The notes beneath the pieces are model-generated. The model searched no databases, was not told where the DNA came from, and saw only the letters and a program-made list of their open reading frames with translations. DNA of 64,000 nucleotides, from the NCBI GenBank assembly GCA_944376695.1, contig CALWDM010000004.1, positions 1 through 64,000 on the forward strand. The letters run 5' to 3'. The position numbers were made by a program, and so were the translations under genes. The first letter of the stretch is position 1. Each line of letters opens with the position of its first letter. This document shows positions 7,501 through 16,213 of this stretch, piece after piece. This DNA is from an uncultured Mediterraneibacter sp. (GTDB lineage Bacteria > Bacillota > Clostridia > Lachnospirales > Lachnospiraceae).

Positions 7501-9127
7501 CAGTGACTTTGAATCTGATGAAGTGAGAGCGTTCGCCGGTGGCTGCGGCTTTGATATGCCGGATAAGAACTGCCCGGTGTGCGGGGAGCCCCTCGTGAAG
7601 GCCGGCTTTGATATCCCGTTTGAGACATTCCTCGGGTTCAAGGGGGACAAGGAGCCGGATATCGACCTGAATTTCTCCGGGGACTACCAGGCAAAGGCCC
7701 ACAAATATACGGAAGTGCTCTTCGGCGAGGGGCATACGTTTAAGGCGGGGACGATCGGTACTCTGGCGGACAAGACGGCGTATGGTTTTGTGAGAAATTA
7801 TTACGAAGAGCATGAGCAGAGAAAACGAAAGTGCGAGATTGAGCGCATCACAGAAGGGTGCACGGGCATCCGGCGCAGCACGGGGCAGCATCCCGGCGGT
7901 ATCGTTGTACTCCCACACGGGCATGATATCAATGAATTTACGCCGGTGCAGCATCCTGCCAATGATATGGAGTGCGGGATCATTACAACCCACTTTGACT
8001 ATCACTCCATTGACCACAACCTTCTGAAGCTGGACATCCTGGGACACGATGATCCGACGATGATCCGTACTCTGGAGGATTATATCACGTCAGACGCTAT
8101 GGAGAATGAATACAATGCGGACCATCCTTTTGTGGCCACGGAGATCCCGCTGGACGACGATAAGGTGATCGAGCTCTTCCACGGCACGGACGTGCTGGGG
8201 ATCAAGCCGGAGGATATCGACGGCTGTAAGCTGGGCTGCCTCGGCATCCCGGAGTTCGGGACAGACTTTGTTATCCAGATGGTGGAGGATACGAAGCCTC
8301 AGACTCTTTCTGACCTGATTCGTATCTCCGGACTGTCCCACGGGACGAACGTGTGGCTCGGCAACGCGCAGGAACTGGTAAAATCAGGGAAGGCGACTAT
8401 TTCTACCGCGATCTGTACCAGGGATGATATTATGATCTACCTGATCAACAAAGGGGTGGAGAGCGCCCTTGCCTTTACGATCATGGAGAGCGTGCGAAAG
8501 GGAAAAGGGCTGAAGCCGGAATGGGAGGAAGCGATGAAAGCCCAGGATGTGCCGGACTGGTATATCTGGTCGTGTAAGAAGATCAGCTACATGTTCCCGA
8601 AGGCGCATGCGGCGGCGTATGTAATGATGGCTTACCGCATCGCTTACTGCAAGATCAATTATCCCCTTGCCTACTACGCTGCGTATTTCAGTATCCGCGC
8701 GGATGCGTTCTCCTATGAGCTCATGTGCCAGGGGAAAGAAAAACTGAACTACTACATCCAGGACTATAAAAAGCGGAGCGACAGCCTGAGCAAGAAAGAA
8801 CAGGACGTCATGAAGGATATGAAGATCGTCCAGGAGATGTACGCGAGAGGGTTTGAGTTTACCCCCATCGATATCTACCGCGCGAAGGCAAAGATGTTCC
8901 AGATCGTGGACGGGAAGCTTATGCCCTCCCTGGCCAGTATCGAAGGGATGGGCGACAAGGCTGCCGAGACGGTGGAGGAGGCCTCGAAGGACGGGCCGTA
9001 TCTGTCCCTGGATGATTTCCGGCAGAGGACAAAGGTCAGCAAGACGGTCATCGACCTGATGGCGGACCTGGGGCTGTTCGGCAACCTGCCCCAGAGCAAC
9101 CAGATCTCGCTGTTTGACTTTGTGTAA
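4547..9127 (+). CDS. polC: DNA polymerase III alpha subunit, PolC type
   Basis: This is the main replicative polymerase of low-GC Gram-positives, with a built-in proofreading exonuclease. Domains in order: an N-terminal region (VFFHVFPTLK), a low-complexity linker (about 190-270), an OB fold (about 285-385), the first part of the PHP domain (HCHTKMSDMDG near 403), a DEDDh exonuclease insert (FDIETTG near 491; HNAGFDVGF; HHRAVDDAGATAEI), the rest of PHP, then the polymerase with zinc-binding CSKC (about 979) and CPVCG, and catalytic PDIDLNFSG near 1036. The 1526 residues are normal for PolC. The start is TTG at 4547 behind GGGAGAG; GTG at 4556 is an alternative, so a non-ATG start is likely either way. 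Confidence 0.96.
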   Translation: MEQVKSDKVFFHVFPTLKAEEDIQILFADVEVKKITTNSRRDFLHVHIFSRHLIQKKQIWQMEQRIKDQLFAKIPVSIQILEEYALSGQYTPEALMEEYRESMILELRQTSVLAASMFGQAEIHYGEGNIVCLELLDTIVSEGRRAEILAFLEKIFAERFRMEADIRISYREPSGTGSREYDEQRIQQEINAIFERRARQRGETPAAEQEKTPEESGASGGKEKTSAASPDGQGSGAGEGTGQSRSTGASEKGKKGSGKGGFKKKDFYRPVKTGDDPNLIYGRNFDDEPITLDQVVTEMGEITFHGKIISFETREIRNEKTIIIFSVTDFTDTITVKMFARNDQLPEILGELKKGAFVKIKGVTTIDKFDGELTIGSIAGIKKIGDFTVSRKDLSPLKRAELHCHTKMSDMDGVSEVKNIVKRAHDWGHPAIAITDHGVAQAFPDANHYIETLDKDDPFKIIYGVEGYVVDDLTEIAVNAGEQLLDDTYIVFDIETTGFSAIRDKIIEIGAVKVVNSEIVDRFSTFVNPERPIPFEITNLTGITDEMVMGAPNIETVLPQFLEFVGDGVLVAHNAGFDVGFIGQNCRDLGLDDRFVYLDTVALARVLLPTLSKYKLNIVAKALNIPLENHHRAVDDAGATAEIFVKFVEMLKKDHITTLKEVNRYGDRNVNAIRKMPTHHIIILAKNDIGRYNLYQLITESHLTYYARRPRIPKSLLNEHREGLLIGSACEAGELYQAVLEKRSSEQIARLAAFYDYYEIQPLGNNWFMIESERMPDITSDEDLKNINREIVKLGEKFGKPVVATCDAHFLDPEDEVYRRIIMAGKGFDDADTQPPLFLRTTEEMLEEFSYLGAAKAREVVIDNPVKIARMVEKISPVNPNKCPPVIENSDQELRNICYRKAHEMYGEDLPVQVSSRLEKELNSIISNGYAVMYIIAQKLVWKSNADGYLVGSRGSVGSSFVATMAGITEVNPLSPHYYCSKCHYSDFESDEVRAFAGGCGFDMPDKNCPVCGEPLVKAGFDIPFETFLGFKGDKEPDIDLNFSGDYQAKAHKYTEVLFGEGHTFKAGTIGTLADKTAYGFVRNYYEEHEQRKRKCEIERITEGCTGIRRSTGQHPGGIVVLPHGHDINEFTPVQHPANDMECGIITTHFDYHSIDHNLLKLDILGHDDPTMIRTLEDYITSDAMENEYNADHPFVATEIPLDDDKVIELFHGTDVLGIKPEDIDGCKLGCLGIPEFGTDFVIQMVEDTKPQTLSDLIRISGLSHGTNVWLGNAQELVKSGKATISTAICTRDDIMIYLINKGVESALAFTIMESVRKGKGLKPEWEEAMKAQDVPDWYIWSCKKISYMFPKAHAAAYVMMAYRIAYCKINYPLAYYAAYFSIRADAFSYELMCQGKEKLNYYIQDYKKRSDSLSKKEQDVMKDMKIVQEMYARGFEFTPIDIYRAKAKMFQIVDGKLMPSLASIEGMGDKAAETVEEASKDGPYLSLDDFRQRTKVSKTVIDLMADLGLFGNLPQSNQISLFDFV

Positions 9128-9129
9128 GG

Positions 9130-9309
9130 CAGGGAACAGAAATAAGGGCGGATATGTCTGTGTTCTCCTCAAAAAGAGAAGGACTGGGAATGGATGCGGT
9201 AGAGTCTCTCTCTATGGGGATTCCGGTAGCAGCTTCTGAGATCCTGCAGAACAGCGGCCGGGGCACGGAAACCACAGGACTGGAAAAGGGCGCAGAAAAC
9301 CAGGGCTGA
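9130..9309 (+). pseudogene. Relic of a family-4 glycosyltransferase C-terminus
   Basis: Directly after the polC stop a short frame reads IRADMSVFSSKREGLG, then MDAVESLSMGIPVAAS, and stops at 9307-9309. This is the donor-binding signature of GT4 glycosyltransferases (ADVFVFPSxREGLG.AxxEAMAxGIPVVAS). Nothing before or after it in frame completes the enzyme, so this is a 50-60 residue fossil of a capsule or exopolysaccharide glycosyltransferase. An unrelated small protein is possible, but the run of matches makes chance unlikely. Confidence 0.6.
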
Positions 9310-9325
9310 CAAAGAGGATCATATA

Positions 9326-9601
9326 TTGGAAACGACAGGTACTTATGTACTTGGGCCCGCACTTGACGGTTTTCTGACACATTCTGTCTATGCGGCCGCA
9401 GCGCTCATACTGCTCGTATTCTTTATCAAGGCGGGGATTTTTCCGGCGTTGTACATCGGAGTTTTAACGCTCATACTTGTGATATTGGGTGTGCTCTTTA
9501 GGTTTATGCACAGAAAAAAGATCGCGTCAATCATTGCGGACGTGCTGTGTACTCTGCTTTCAGTTATGTGTGTGGCGGGAAGTTTTGAGACAAATTCATA
9601 G
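9326..9601 (+). CDS. Small membrane protein, possibly frameshifted
   Basis: The 91 residues start at a TTG (9326) behind AGAGGA and hold three hydrophobic helices (HSVYAAAALILLVFFI, ALYIGVLTLILVILGVLF, IIADVLCTLLSVMCVAGSF) with a basic MHRKK loop. It stops at 9601, but a second frame continues at once with DKFIDISIVSPDGEAPESV to a stop at 9706-9708, which could be the displaced C-terminus after a frameshift. The topology recalls the N-terminal membrane part of LytR-CpsA-Psr proteins, which would fit the neighbouring glycosyltransferase relic. I do not firmly recognise it. Confidence 0.35.
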   Translation: METTGTYVLGPALDGFLTHSVYAAAALILLVFFIKAGIFPALYIGVLTLILVILGVLFRFMHRKKIASIIADVLCTLLSVMCVAGSFETNS

Positions 9602-9713
9602 ACATCAGTATCGTATCGCCGGACGGTGAGGCGCCGGAGTCGGTGAAAATAGAGATTGCGGATTCCGAAATGGAATTTTTTGCTGCGGTAAAGCAGTTGT
9701 TCAGCTGACTGTG

Positions 9714-9743
9714 TAGACTTCTGAAGAGGTAATGTGCTATAAT
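9714..9743 (+). promoter_or_regulatory. Probable glyA promoter
   Basis: TAGACT (9714-9719), 18 bp, TATAAT (9738-9743), followed by a short leader to the glyA ribosome binding site GGAGG at 9774. The -10 is perfect and the -35 is moderate. Confidence 0.5.
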
Positions 9744-9787
9744 GCTTCAAATAACGCAGTTATTAAAATGAATGGAGGAAAATGACA

Positions 9788-11023
9788 ATGTACGACTTTG
9801 ACGAAATCAGGAATGCAGATCCGGAAATCGCAGATGCGATTAAAGCGGAAATGGAAAGGCAGAACTCCCATATCGAGCTGATCGCCTCTGAGAACTGGGT
9901 GAGTAAGGCTGTAATGGCAGTTATGGGAAGCCCACTGACGAATAAGTACGCGGAAGGATATCCGGGAAAAAGATATTACGGCGGCTGCCAGTGCGTGGAT
10001 GTTGCCGAGGATCTGGCAAGAGAGCGCGCGAAAAAGCTGTTCGGCTGCGAATATGTGAATGTCCAGCCACACTCAGGAGCTCAGGCGAACATGGCGGTCT
10101 TTTTCGCTATGCTTGAGCCGGGAGATACTTTTATGGGAATGAATCTCGATCACGGCGGTCATCTGACACACGGTTCGCCGGTCAATATGTCAGGGAAATA
10201 TTTCAATGTTGTACCATACGGTGTAAATGACGAAGGCGTGATCGATTATGACAATGTGCGGAAGATCGCAAAGGAGTGCAGGCCGAAAATGATCGTTGCC
10301 GGCGCCAGCGCCTATGCCCGCACAATTGATTTCAGGCGTTTCCGCGAGATTGCCGACGAGGTTGGCGCTTATCTGATGGTTGATATGGCCCATATTGCGG
10401 GGCTCGTGGCAGCAGGGCTCCATCCGAGCCCGATTCCGTACGCTCATGTGACGACGACAACGACCCATAAGACACTGAGAGGACCGCGGGGAGGCATGAT
10501 TCTCTCCAGCAATGAGATCAATGAAAAATTTAACTTTAACAAAGCGGTATTCCCTGGTATCCAGGGCGGACCTCTGATGCATGTGATCGCCGCAAAGGCC
10601 GTCTGCTTCAAAGAGGCGCTCCAGCCTGAGTTCAAAGAGTACCAGGCACAGGTTGTCAAAAATGCCAAAGCGCTCTGCGAAGGGCTCAAAAAGCGCGGAA
10701 TCAAAATCGTATCCGGGGATACGGACAATCATTTGATGCTGGTCGATCTGACAGAAAAAGATGTCAGCGGAAAAGAGCTTGAAAAACGTCTTGACTGCGC
10801 ACATATTACCTGCAATAAAAACACGATCCCCAATGATCCCCGTTCCCCGTTCGTGACAAGCGGCGTAAGGCTCGGGACGCCTGCGGTGACGACGAGAGGG
10901 ATGAAAGAAGACGATATGGAGAAGATCGCTGAGATTATTGACATGGTGATCAGCGGAGAAGAAAATATAGAGGCTGCAAGGAAGATGGCGGCAGAACTCA
11001 CAGAGAAGTACCCTCTCTGTTAA
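9788..11023 (+). CDS. glyA: Serine hydroxymethyltransferase
   Basis: This PLP enzyme converts serine and tetrahydrofolate to glycine and methylene-tetrahydrofolate, feeding one-carbon metabolism. The chain of about 411 residues has the family hallmarks: [47 protein letters not shown] and the PLP-lysine motif [14 protein letters not shown] (Lys228). GGAGG at 9774-9778 is 9 bases before the ATG at 9788 (MYDFDEIR) and only 3 before the upstream ATG at 9782, so 9788 is preferred; the upstream choice adds two residues. It is transcribed alone and followed by a 15-bp perfect hairpin. Confidence 0.96.
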   Translation: MYDFDEIRNADPEIADAIKAEMERQNSHIELIASENWVSKAVMAVMGSPLTNKYAEGYPGKRYYGGCQCVDVAEDLARERAKKLFGCEYVNVQPHSGAQANMAVFFAMLEPGDTFMGMNLDHGGHLTHGSPVNMSGKYFNVVPYGVNDEGVIDYDNVRKIAKECRPKMIVAGASAYARTIDFRRFREIADEVGAYLMVDMAHIAGLVAAGLHPSPIPYAHVTTTTTHKTLRGPRGGMILSSNEINEKFNFNKAVFPGIQGGPLMHVIAAKAVCFKEALQPEFKEYQAQVVKNAKALCEGLKKRGIKIVSGDTDNHLMLVDLTEKDVSGKELEKRLDCAHITCNKNTIPNDPRSPFVTSGVRLGTPAVTTRGMKEDDMEKIAEIIDMVISGEENIEAARKMAAELTEKYPLC

Positions 11024-11054
11024 AGAATCTGTATTTGCGGAGCCAATCTCTCCC

Positions 11055-11102
11055 TTCTGTATACCGCCGTTATGGCATTACCCACAGCGGCGGTATACAG
11101 AA
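11055..11102 (+). terminator. Hairpin downstream of glyA
   Basis: Bases 11055-11069 (TTCTGTATACCGCCG) and 11088-11102 form a perfect 15-bp stem with an 18-base loop. No T-run follows immediately (the next one is near 11131), so it is either a weak terminator or a processing/stability hairpin. Confidence 0.5.
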
Positions 11103-11166
11103 TCATTTGCAGCTGCAAAATCAACCGTTATATTTTTTTGATTTGTTTAACAAGAAATTTTCAAAA

Positions 11167-11220
11167 TCTAATATTTTTCCCAGTTCTAATATTTTCCCCA
11201 GTTCCCATATTTTTACCCAA
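11167..11220 (+). repeat. Three tandem 18-bp AT-rich repeats upstream of recA
   Basis: Units 11167-11184, 11185-11202 and 11203-11220 follow the pattern TCTAATATTTTTCCCAGT with few changes. They lie in the 504-base glyA-recA gap. The rest of the gap (11221-11450) shows no gene I can support; the frames covering it have no ribosome binding site. Confidence 0.7.
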
Positions 11221-11450
11221 TAATATAGATTTGTTCATTCTGCTGAATTGTTTTTGTCCGTCTTTTATGCTATCATTTTTTCACTGACGCGGGAGGGGTT
11301 CTTTCCGACCGCCACTCATGCCGAAAGGCTTCTCATTTTCGGAAGATCTGTTTCAGGACATTTACCCGATGATGGACGCGACCCGTTGGTTTTATATTCA
11401 GGAAAGGGGGAAGATTGGAAATATTAAATATTTAAAAAGCAAAATGCTGT

Positions 11451-11481
11451 TGACATTTTACAGGAGCTATAATACTATAAT
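11451..11481 (+). promoter_or_regulatory. recA promoter
   Basis: TTGACA (11451-11456) and TATAAT (11476-11481) are both perfect, but the spacer is 19 bp, longer than ideal. The LexA box lies immediately downstream, over the expected transcription start. Confidence 0.6.
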
Positions 11482-11489
11482 ACCAGATG

Positions 11490-11503
11490 CGAACAATTGT
11501 TCG
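11490..11503. promoter_or_regulatory. LexA (DinR) operator for recA
   Basis: CGAACAATTGTTCG is a perfect 14-bp palindrome of the Gram-positive SOS box type (GAAC-N4-GTTC). It begins 9 bases after the recA -10, the expected place for LexA repression released by DNA damage. Confidence 0.9.
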
Positions 11504-11527
11504 ATCCGAGAAAAGGAGAATTTAACT

Positions 11528-12646
11528 ATGGCAGTGAATGAAGAAAAGAAAAAAGCGCTGGATGCGGCGATTGCAAAGCTGGAGAAAGATTTTGGAAAGG
11601 GAGCGGTCATGAAGCTCGGAGAATCCGGAGCCCATGTAGCTGTGGAGACAGTGCCCACAGGATGCTTAAGTCTTGACCTTGCCCTGGGGCTGGGCGGAGT
11701 GCCGAAGGGGCGTGTCATCGAGATATATGGACCGGAGTCCAGCGGTAAGACTACTGTGGCGCTCCACATGATCGCTGAGGCGCAGAAGAGAGGCGGTATC
11801 GCGGGCTTTATTGACGCGGAGCACGCGATGGATCCGGTGTATGCAAAGAATATCGGCGTTGATATCGATGAGCTTTATATTTCCCAGCCAGACAGCGGAG
11901 ACCAGGCGCTGGAGATCGCAGAGACTATGGTCAGATCCGGGGCCATCGATATTATTGTCATTGATTCTGTGGCGGCGCTTGTGCCGAAGCAGGAGATTGA
12001 AGGCGATATGGGGGACAGCCATGTGGGGCTTCAGGCCAGACTGATGTCCCAGGCGCTCAGAAAGCTGACTCCGGTGATCAGCAAGTCCAACTGCGTAGTC
12101 ATTTTTATCAATCAGCTCAGAGAGAAGGTCGGGGTGATGTTCGGCAATCCTGAGACAACGACAGGCGGCCGTGCGCTGAAGTTTTATGCGTCAGTGCGCA
12201 TGGATGTAAGAAGGATCGAGACGCTGAAGCAGAGCGGCGAGATGGTAGGAAACCGCACACGCATCAAGATTGTGAAGAATAAGATCGCTCCCCCGTTTAA
12301 GGAGGCGGAGTTTGATATCATGTTCGGGAAAGGGATTTCCAGGGCGGGGGATATCCTTGACCTTGCCACAGGTATTGATCTGATTAAAAAGAGCGGCGCA
12401 TGGTATGCGTACGAAGGCGAGAAAATCGGGCAGGGAAGGGAAAATGCCAAGACATATCTGGAAAATCATCCGGAACTGATGGAAGAACTGGACCGGAAGG
12501 TGCGCGCTCATTATAACCTGGGTGCAGACGGAGAAGAGAATACAGATAAGAATGACCAGGGAAAGGCGGATGAAAAAGAGCAGGCAGCACAGAAGAAGGC
12601 GGGGCAGAAAAGTGACCTTGCTCTTAAAGGCGGAAAGGCAGAATGA
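11528..12646 (+). CDS. recA: Recombinase A
   Basis: RecA is the strand-exchange ATPase of homologous recombination and the co-protease for LexA. The 372-residue protein starts [15 protein letters not shown] at an ATG 9 bases after AAAAGGAG; a longer frame back to 11318 runs through the promoter and is not coding. Walker A GPESSGKT is at 68-75, then [10 protein letters not shown], the Walker B region [12 protein letters not shown], the L2 loop region around [10 protein letters not shown], and an acidic/lysine-rich disordered C-terminus ([16 protein letters not shown]). It overlaps recX by 4 bases, so the inhibitor is translationally coupled. Confidence 0.97.
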   Translation: MAVNEEKKKALDAAIAKLEKDFGKGAVMKLGESGAHVAVETVPTGCLSLDLALGLGGVPKGRVIEIYGPESSGKTTVALHMIAEAQKRGGIAGFIDAEHAMDPVYAKNIGVDIDELYISQPDSGDQALEIAETMVRSGAIDIIVIDSVAALVPKQEIEGDMGDSHVGLQARLMSQALRKLTPVISKSNCVVIFINQLREKVGVMFGNPETTTGGRALKFYASVRMDVRRIETLKQSGEMVGNRTRIKIVKNKIAPPFKEAEFDIMFGKGISRAGDILDLATGIDLIKKSGAWYAYEGEKIGQGRENAKTYLENHPELMEELDRKVRAHYNLGADGEENTDKNDQGKADEKEQAAQKKAGQKSDLALKGGKAE

Positions 12647-13263
12647 CAGTTACAGAGATCGAGCCTTTGTCAAAAATCAGATTTAAAGTATATCTGGACG
12701 GAAGCTTTGCGTTTGTTCTGTATAAAGGAGAATTGTCCCGGTTCAGTATCACGGCAGGAGCAGAAATTTCGCGTGAAACCGTGGAAATGATACGCAGGGA
12801 GGTGGTATTTAAGAGGGCGAAGCTGCGAGCCATGTACCTCCTGGAGGATATGGATCGCACGGAGGCAGGGCTGCGCGAAAAGCTTCGCCAGGGACTTTAT
12901 CCTGAGGACGCGGCAGAAGAGGCGATTCAGTATGTAAAGTCGTTTGGATATCTGGACGATCTCAGATATGCAGAAAATTTTGTGCGGACCAGAAAGGGCA
13001 GCAAGAGCCGGAGAGAGCTCCAGGCCCTGCTGCTGAGGAAGGGAATCCCTGCGGATAAGATCGAGGCCGCCTTTGAGGCCGGATACAGTGAGGAGAAAGA
13101 CGGAGAAGAGGAGGCGGTCAGGAGGATTCTCCGGAAAAAAAGGTTTTTTCCGGAATCAGCGGATGAAGCGCAGACCCGGAAAATATACGCATATCTGGCC
13201 CGGAAAGGATTCCGTTATGAAACCATCCGTCAAGTGATACAAAACTACAATGAGAATGCTTGA
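12643..13263 (+). CDS. recX: Regulatory protein RecX
   Basis: RecX binds RecA filaments and modulates their activity. The 206-residue protein has the repeated three-helix pattern: [50 protein letters not shown] and [19 protein letters not shown]. The start ATG overlaps the recA stop (ATGA), giving an SOS-controlled recA-recX pair. The next promoter's -35 box overlaps its stop codon. Confidence 0.9.
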   Translation: MTVTEIEPLSKIRFKVYLDGSFAFVLYKGELSRFSITAGAEISRETVEMIRREVVFKRAKLRAMYLLEDMDRTEAGLREKLRQGLYPEDAAEEAIQYVKSFGYLDDLRYAENFVRTRKGSKSRRELQALLLRKGIPADKIEAAFEAGYSEEKDGEEEAVRRILRKKRFFPESADEAQTRKIYAYLARKGFRYETIRQVIQNYNENA

Positions 13264-13288
13264 CATTGTTGTGAAAACAGTATAAAAT
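13260..13288 (+). promoter_or_regulatory. rny promoter
   Basis: TTGACA (13260-13265) overlaps the recX stop; after 17 bp comes TAAAAT (13283-13288). It separates rny from the SOS-controlled pair. Confidence 0.7.
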
Positions 13289-13344
13289 TTAACTGTTGTA
13301 TTTAAATAATATGTACAATGAAAATTGAATAAGGAGGTGCTCCT

Positions 13345-14904
13345 GTGCAATTAAGTTTAGGCTTATGTGTAGTAATTGCCATGGCCCTCGCGTTGATAGT
13401 TGGGATCATTTCCCACTTTGTTACGGTTTCCAATCTTAAGAAAAATGCCCAGAGCAAGATCGGAAATGCGGAAGCAAAAGCGAGAGAGATCATCGACGAT
13501 GCTGTGAAAACTGCTGAGACAACGAAGAAAGAAGCTCTTTTGGAAGTAAAAGAAGAGTCTATCAGGACCAAAAATGATCTTGAGAAAGAGACGAAGGAGA
13601 GAAGAACTGAGCTGCAGCGCTATGAGAAAAGAGTGCTCGCAAAAGAAGAGGCGGTTGACAAGCGTTCTGACGTCCTGGAACACAGGGAGTCAAAGCTTAC
13701 AGCAAAGGAAGAACAACTTCGCCAGCGTGAAGCCAGGGTGGATGAGCTAAGTCAGAAACGTGTACAGGAACTGGAACGAATCTCAGGACTTACCTCCGAA
13801 CAGGCAAAAGAGTATCTGTTGAAAACTGTTGAAGAAGATGTTAAGCATGACACTGCGAAGATGGTCAGGGAACTGGAAGCTCAGGCAAAAGAGGAAGCTG
13901 ACAAGAAGGCGAGAGAGTATGTAGTTAACGCGATCCAGAGATGCGCCGCAGACCATGTCGCAGAGACGACGATCTCCGTTGTACAGCTTCCGAGTGACGA
14001 AATGAAAGGCCGCATCATCGGACGTGAGGGAAGAAATATCCGGACACTGGAGACGCTTACCGGGGTAGAGCTGATTATTGACGATACACCGGAGGCGGTT
14101 GTTTTATCAGGATTTGACCCGATACGCCGCGAAGTGGCAAGGATCGCCCTTGAGAGGCTGATCGTAGATGGACGTATCCATCCGGCAAGAATTGAGGAAA
14201 TGGTAGAGAAGGCGCAGAAAGAAGTCGATACCATGATCAGGGAAGAGGGAGAGGCGGCAGCCCTTGAAGTAGGCGTGCCCGGTATCCATCCAGAACTGAT
14301 CCGTCTTCTCGGGCGCATGAAGTTCAGGACGAGTTATGGTCAGAATGCCCTGAAGCATTCCATCGAGGTGGCACAGCTCGCCGGGCTTCTGGCAGGAGAG
14401 ATCGGTATCGACATCAGAATGGCGAAACGCGCCGGACTTTTGCATGATGTAGGTAAATCGATCGACCACGATGTAGAAGGATCACATATCCAGATAGGTG
14501 TGGATCTCTGCAGAAAATATAAGGAGTCCGCAACTGTCATTAATGCTGTGGAATCACATCACGGGGATGTGGAGCCGCAGACTCTTATCGCATGCGTAGT
14601 GCAGGCTGCTGATACGATTTCAGCGGCACGGCCGGGCGCAAGACGCGAGACCATCGAAACATACACAAACAGATTGAAACAGTTAGAAGAGATTACCAAC
14701 CAGTTTAAAGGTGTGGATAAATCTTTTGCCATTCAGGCAGGCAGAGAGATTCGTGTTATGGTAGTTCCAGAGCAGGTATCTGATGATGATATGGTGCTTC
14801 TGGCCAGGGATATTGCAAAGCAGATCGAATTTGAGCTTGAGTATCCGGGACAGATCAAAGTAAATGTAATCCGTGAGTCACGGGCGACAGATTACGCGAA
14901 ATAG
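13345..14904 (+). CDS. rny: Ribonuclease Y
   Basis: RNase Y is the membrane-bound endoribonuclease that starts mRNA decay in Firmicutes. The 519 residues show an N-terminal membrane helix ([18 protein letters not shown]), a long charged coiled coil (about 35-190), a KH RNA-binding domain ([15 protein letters not shown]), an HD phosphohydrolase domain ([22 protein letters not shown]) and the C-terminal RNY domain ([11 protein letters not shown]). Translation starts at GTG 13345 behind a perfect AAGGAGGTG. A rho-independent terminator follows. Length and architecture are standard. Confidence 0.96.
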   Translation: MQLSLGLCVVIAMALALIVGIISHFVTVSNLKKNAQSKIGNAEAKAREIIDDAVKTAETTKKEALLEVKEESIRTKNDLEKETKERRTELQRYEKRVLAKEEAVDKRSDVLEHRESKLTAKEEQLRQREARVDELSQKRVQELERISGLTSEQAKEYLLKTVEEDVKHDTAKMVRELEAQAKEEADKKAREYVVNAIQRCAADHVAETTISVVQLPSDEMKGRIIGREGRNIRTLETLTGVELIIDDTPEAVVLSGFDPIRREVARIALERLIVDGRIHPARIEEMVEKAQKEVDTMIREEGEAAALEVGVPGIHPELIRLLGRMKFRTSYGQNALKHSIEVAQLAGLLAGEIGIDIRMAKRAGLLHDVGKSIDHDVEGSHIQIGVDLCRKYKESATVINAVESHHGDVEPQTLIACVVQAADTISAARPGARRETIETYTNRLKQLEEITNQFKGVDKSFAIQAGREIRVMVVPEQVSDDDMVLLARDIAKQIEFELEYPGQIKVNVIRESRATDYAK

Positions 14905-14933
14905 CAATAAATCATAACAACAGATGAAAGATC

Positions 14934-14966
14934 AGCCCTTGTCGTAAGACGGGGCTTTCTTTTTTG
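14934..14966 (+). terminator. rny terminator
   Basis: AGCCCTTGTC and GACGGGGCT form a GC-rich stem followed by TTTCTTTTTT. Overlap with the start region of the Nudix transcript suggests read-through or a close second promoter. Confidence 0.75.
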
Positions 14967-15000
14967 TATAGTCAATATGGAAGAAAAGGAGAAAAAGAGC

Positions 15001-15540
15001 ATGAGCGGGCAGATCAGAAGACTGAAAAGAGAGCTGAAGTTTCGGGGGAAAATCATCGATTTTTATCAGGATACAATGGAGATCAACGGAGATCACACAG
15101 TGATATGGGACTTTATCAAACACAAGGGAGCTGCTGCGGTTGTCCCTGTGACGGAAGACGGAAGGATCCTGATGGTGAGGCAGTATCGAAATGCGCTTGA
15201 CCGCTATACGCTGGAGATTCCGGCAGGAGCCCTTGATGCAGAAGATGAACCCGGAAGAGACTGTGCGTCCCGTGAACTGGAGGAAGAGACCGGATACAGA
15301 AGCGAAAATCTGGAATGGCTGATCACGCTGCGCACTACGGTTGCTTTCTGCAATGAGAGGATCGAGGTATATGTGGCGAAAGATCTGATCCCTTCAAAAC
15401 AACACCTGGATGAGGATGAGTTTATCGATCTGAAAGCGTATACTATTGAGGAACTTCAACAAAAGATACTTACGGGAGAAATTGAAGACGCGAAGACAGT
15501 AGCATCTCTAATGGCCTATGCAGTAAAATACCACGTATAA
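15001..15540 (+). CDS. Nudix hydrolase, ADP-ribose pyrophosphatase type
   Basis: The protein has about 179 residues. It contains a complete Nudix box, GALDAEDEPGRDCASRELEEETGY (key residues G, E, R-E-x-x-E-E and G), which binds the metal and cuts a nucleoside diphosphate linkage. Before it, VVPVTEDGRILMVRQYRNALDRYTLEIPAG matches ADP-ribose pyrophosphatases (NudF/YqkG group): R-Q-Y-R and E-I-P-A-G. The start at 15001 is 9 bases after AAGGAG; ATG 14977 would add 8 residues. The likely role is clearing ADP-ribose from NAD turnover; the substrate is inferred from family. Confidence 0.88.
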   Translation: MSGQIRRLKRELKFRGKIIDFYQDTMEINGDHTVIWDFIKHKGAAAVVPVTEDGRILMVRQYRNALDRYTLEIPAGALDAEDEPGRDCASRELEEETGYRSENLEWLITLRTTVAFCNERIEVYVAKDLIPSKQHLDEDEFIDLKAYTIEELQQKILTGEIEDAKTVASLMAYAVKYHV

Positions 15541-15595
15541 AAGAAATACCCGGGCATATAATGAAATATCCGGCGGGACAGGGGCAGGAAACCCT

Positions 15596-15611
15596 ATTCC
15601 GCCGGCGGAAT
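15596..15611. repeat. 16-bp perfect palindrome before the SpoIIM-like gene
   Basis: ATTCCGCCGGCGGAAT is fully self-complementary and sits about 15 bases before the ribosome binding site of the next gene. It may be part of a larger stem with AATATCCGGCGG at 15565-15576. It is a candidate operator or leader hairpin. Confidence 0.5.
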
Positions 15612-15636
15612 ATTCCAGAGTAGATCAGGAGGCGTC

Positions 15637-16176
15637 ATGAAGATATTTCATTCGAGGAAGCAATTCCTTGTTTTCTTTATGCCGGGGTTTTTGCTCGGTA
15701 TTGTTTATGTGAATTTTATTGCGCGCAAATATATGGCTGAACCAGGTATATTCAGCGACTTCTTTTTGAATCAATTTGAGTCGGTCAGCATTGACCCAAA
15801 AGAATATATCTGGTATCTCCTGCGTCTTAGAGCAGTGCCGTTTCTCGCTCTGGCAGGACTCTCCTTTACAAAAGCAGGGAAAGTATCTGCTGTTTTGTTT
15901 CTTGTTTGGACGGGCATCTCAGCCGGGATTCTGGTTTCCGCGGCAGTGCTGAACATTGGGATCAGGGGAAGCATTCTCTGCCTTGTCGGGCTGTTTCCCC
16001 AGTTTCTTCTCTATATTCCGGCGTATGTAATCCTTCTCTGGCACTGTTATACAGTTCCGCAGTCTCACTGGAACCGGCAGAAGACGATTTTTGTATCGCT
16101 TGCAATGTCAGTGGGAATGATCCTGGAGATCTATGTGAATCCAATTATCGTAAAGGCGTTTCTCTCCGTGCTGTGA
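15637..16176 (+). CDS. SpoIIM-like membrane protein
   Basis: The protein has 179 residues with about five membrane helices and starts MKIFHSRKQFLVFFMPGFLLGIVYVN behind AGGAGG. The first helix after a short basic tail and the motif of a long loop leading to RLRAVPFLALAGLSFTKAG resemble Clostridial stage II sporulation protein M (the DUF95 relative that works with SpoIID and SpoIIP in engulfment). The position beside the Nudix gene and a SpoVB-type gene is the arrangement I recall from Lachnospiraceae. Membrane topology is certain; the SpoIIM assignment is likely but not proven by signature residues. Confidence 0.6.
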   Translation: MKIFHSRKQFLVFFMPGFLLGIVYVNFIARKYMAEPGIFSDFFLNQFESVSIDPKEYIWYLLRLRAVPFLALAGLSFTKAGKVSAVLFLVWTGISAGILVSAAVLNIGIRGSILCLVGLFPQFLLYIPAYVILLWHCYTVPQSHWNRQKTIFVSLAMSVGMILEIYVNPIIVKAFLSVL

Positions 16177-16198
16177 CGGATGTACAGCACGGAGTTTT
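16164..16198 (+). terminator. Terminator overlapping the SpoIIM-like stop codon
   Basis: CTCCGTGCTG (16164-16173) and CAGCACGGAG (16185-16194) form a perfect 10-bp stem followed by TTTT. The stop codon lies in the loop. Confidence 0.75.
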
Positions 16199-16213
16199 AA
16201 CTATATCAGGTGT

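Noticed and set aside
5591..8047. Long antisense frames inside polC (306 and 251 codons)
   Set aside because: polC is complete on the plus strand with all domains; the antisense frames carry no recognisable motif.
11035..11223. Open frame ending in the repeated peptide SNIFPS
   Set aside because: It spans the glyA hairpin and the tandem DNA repeat, lacks a ribosome binding site, and the repeat explains the peptide pattern.
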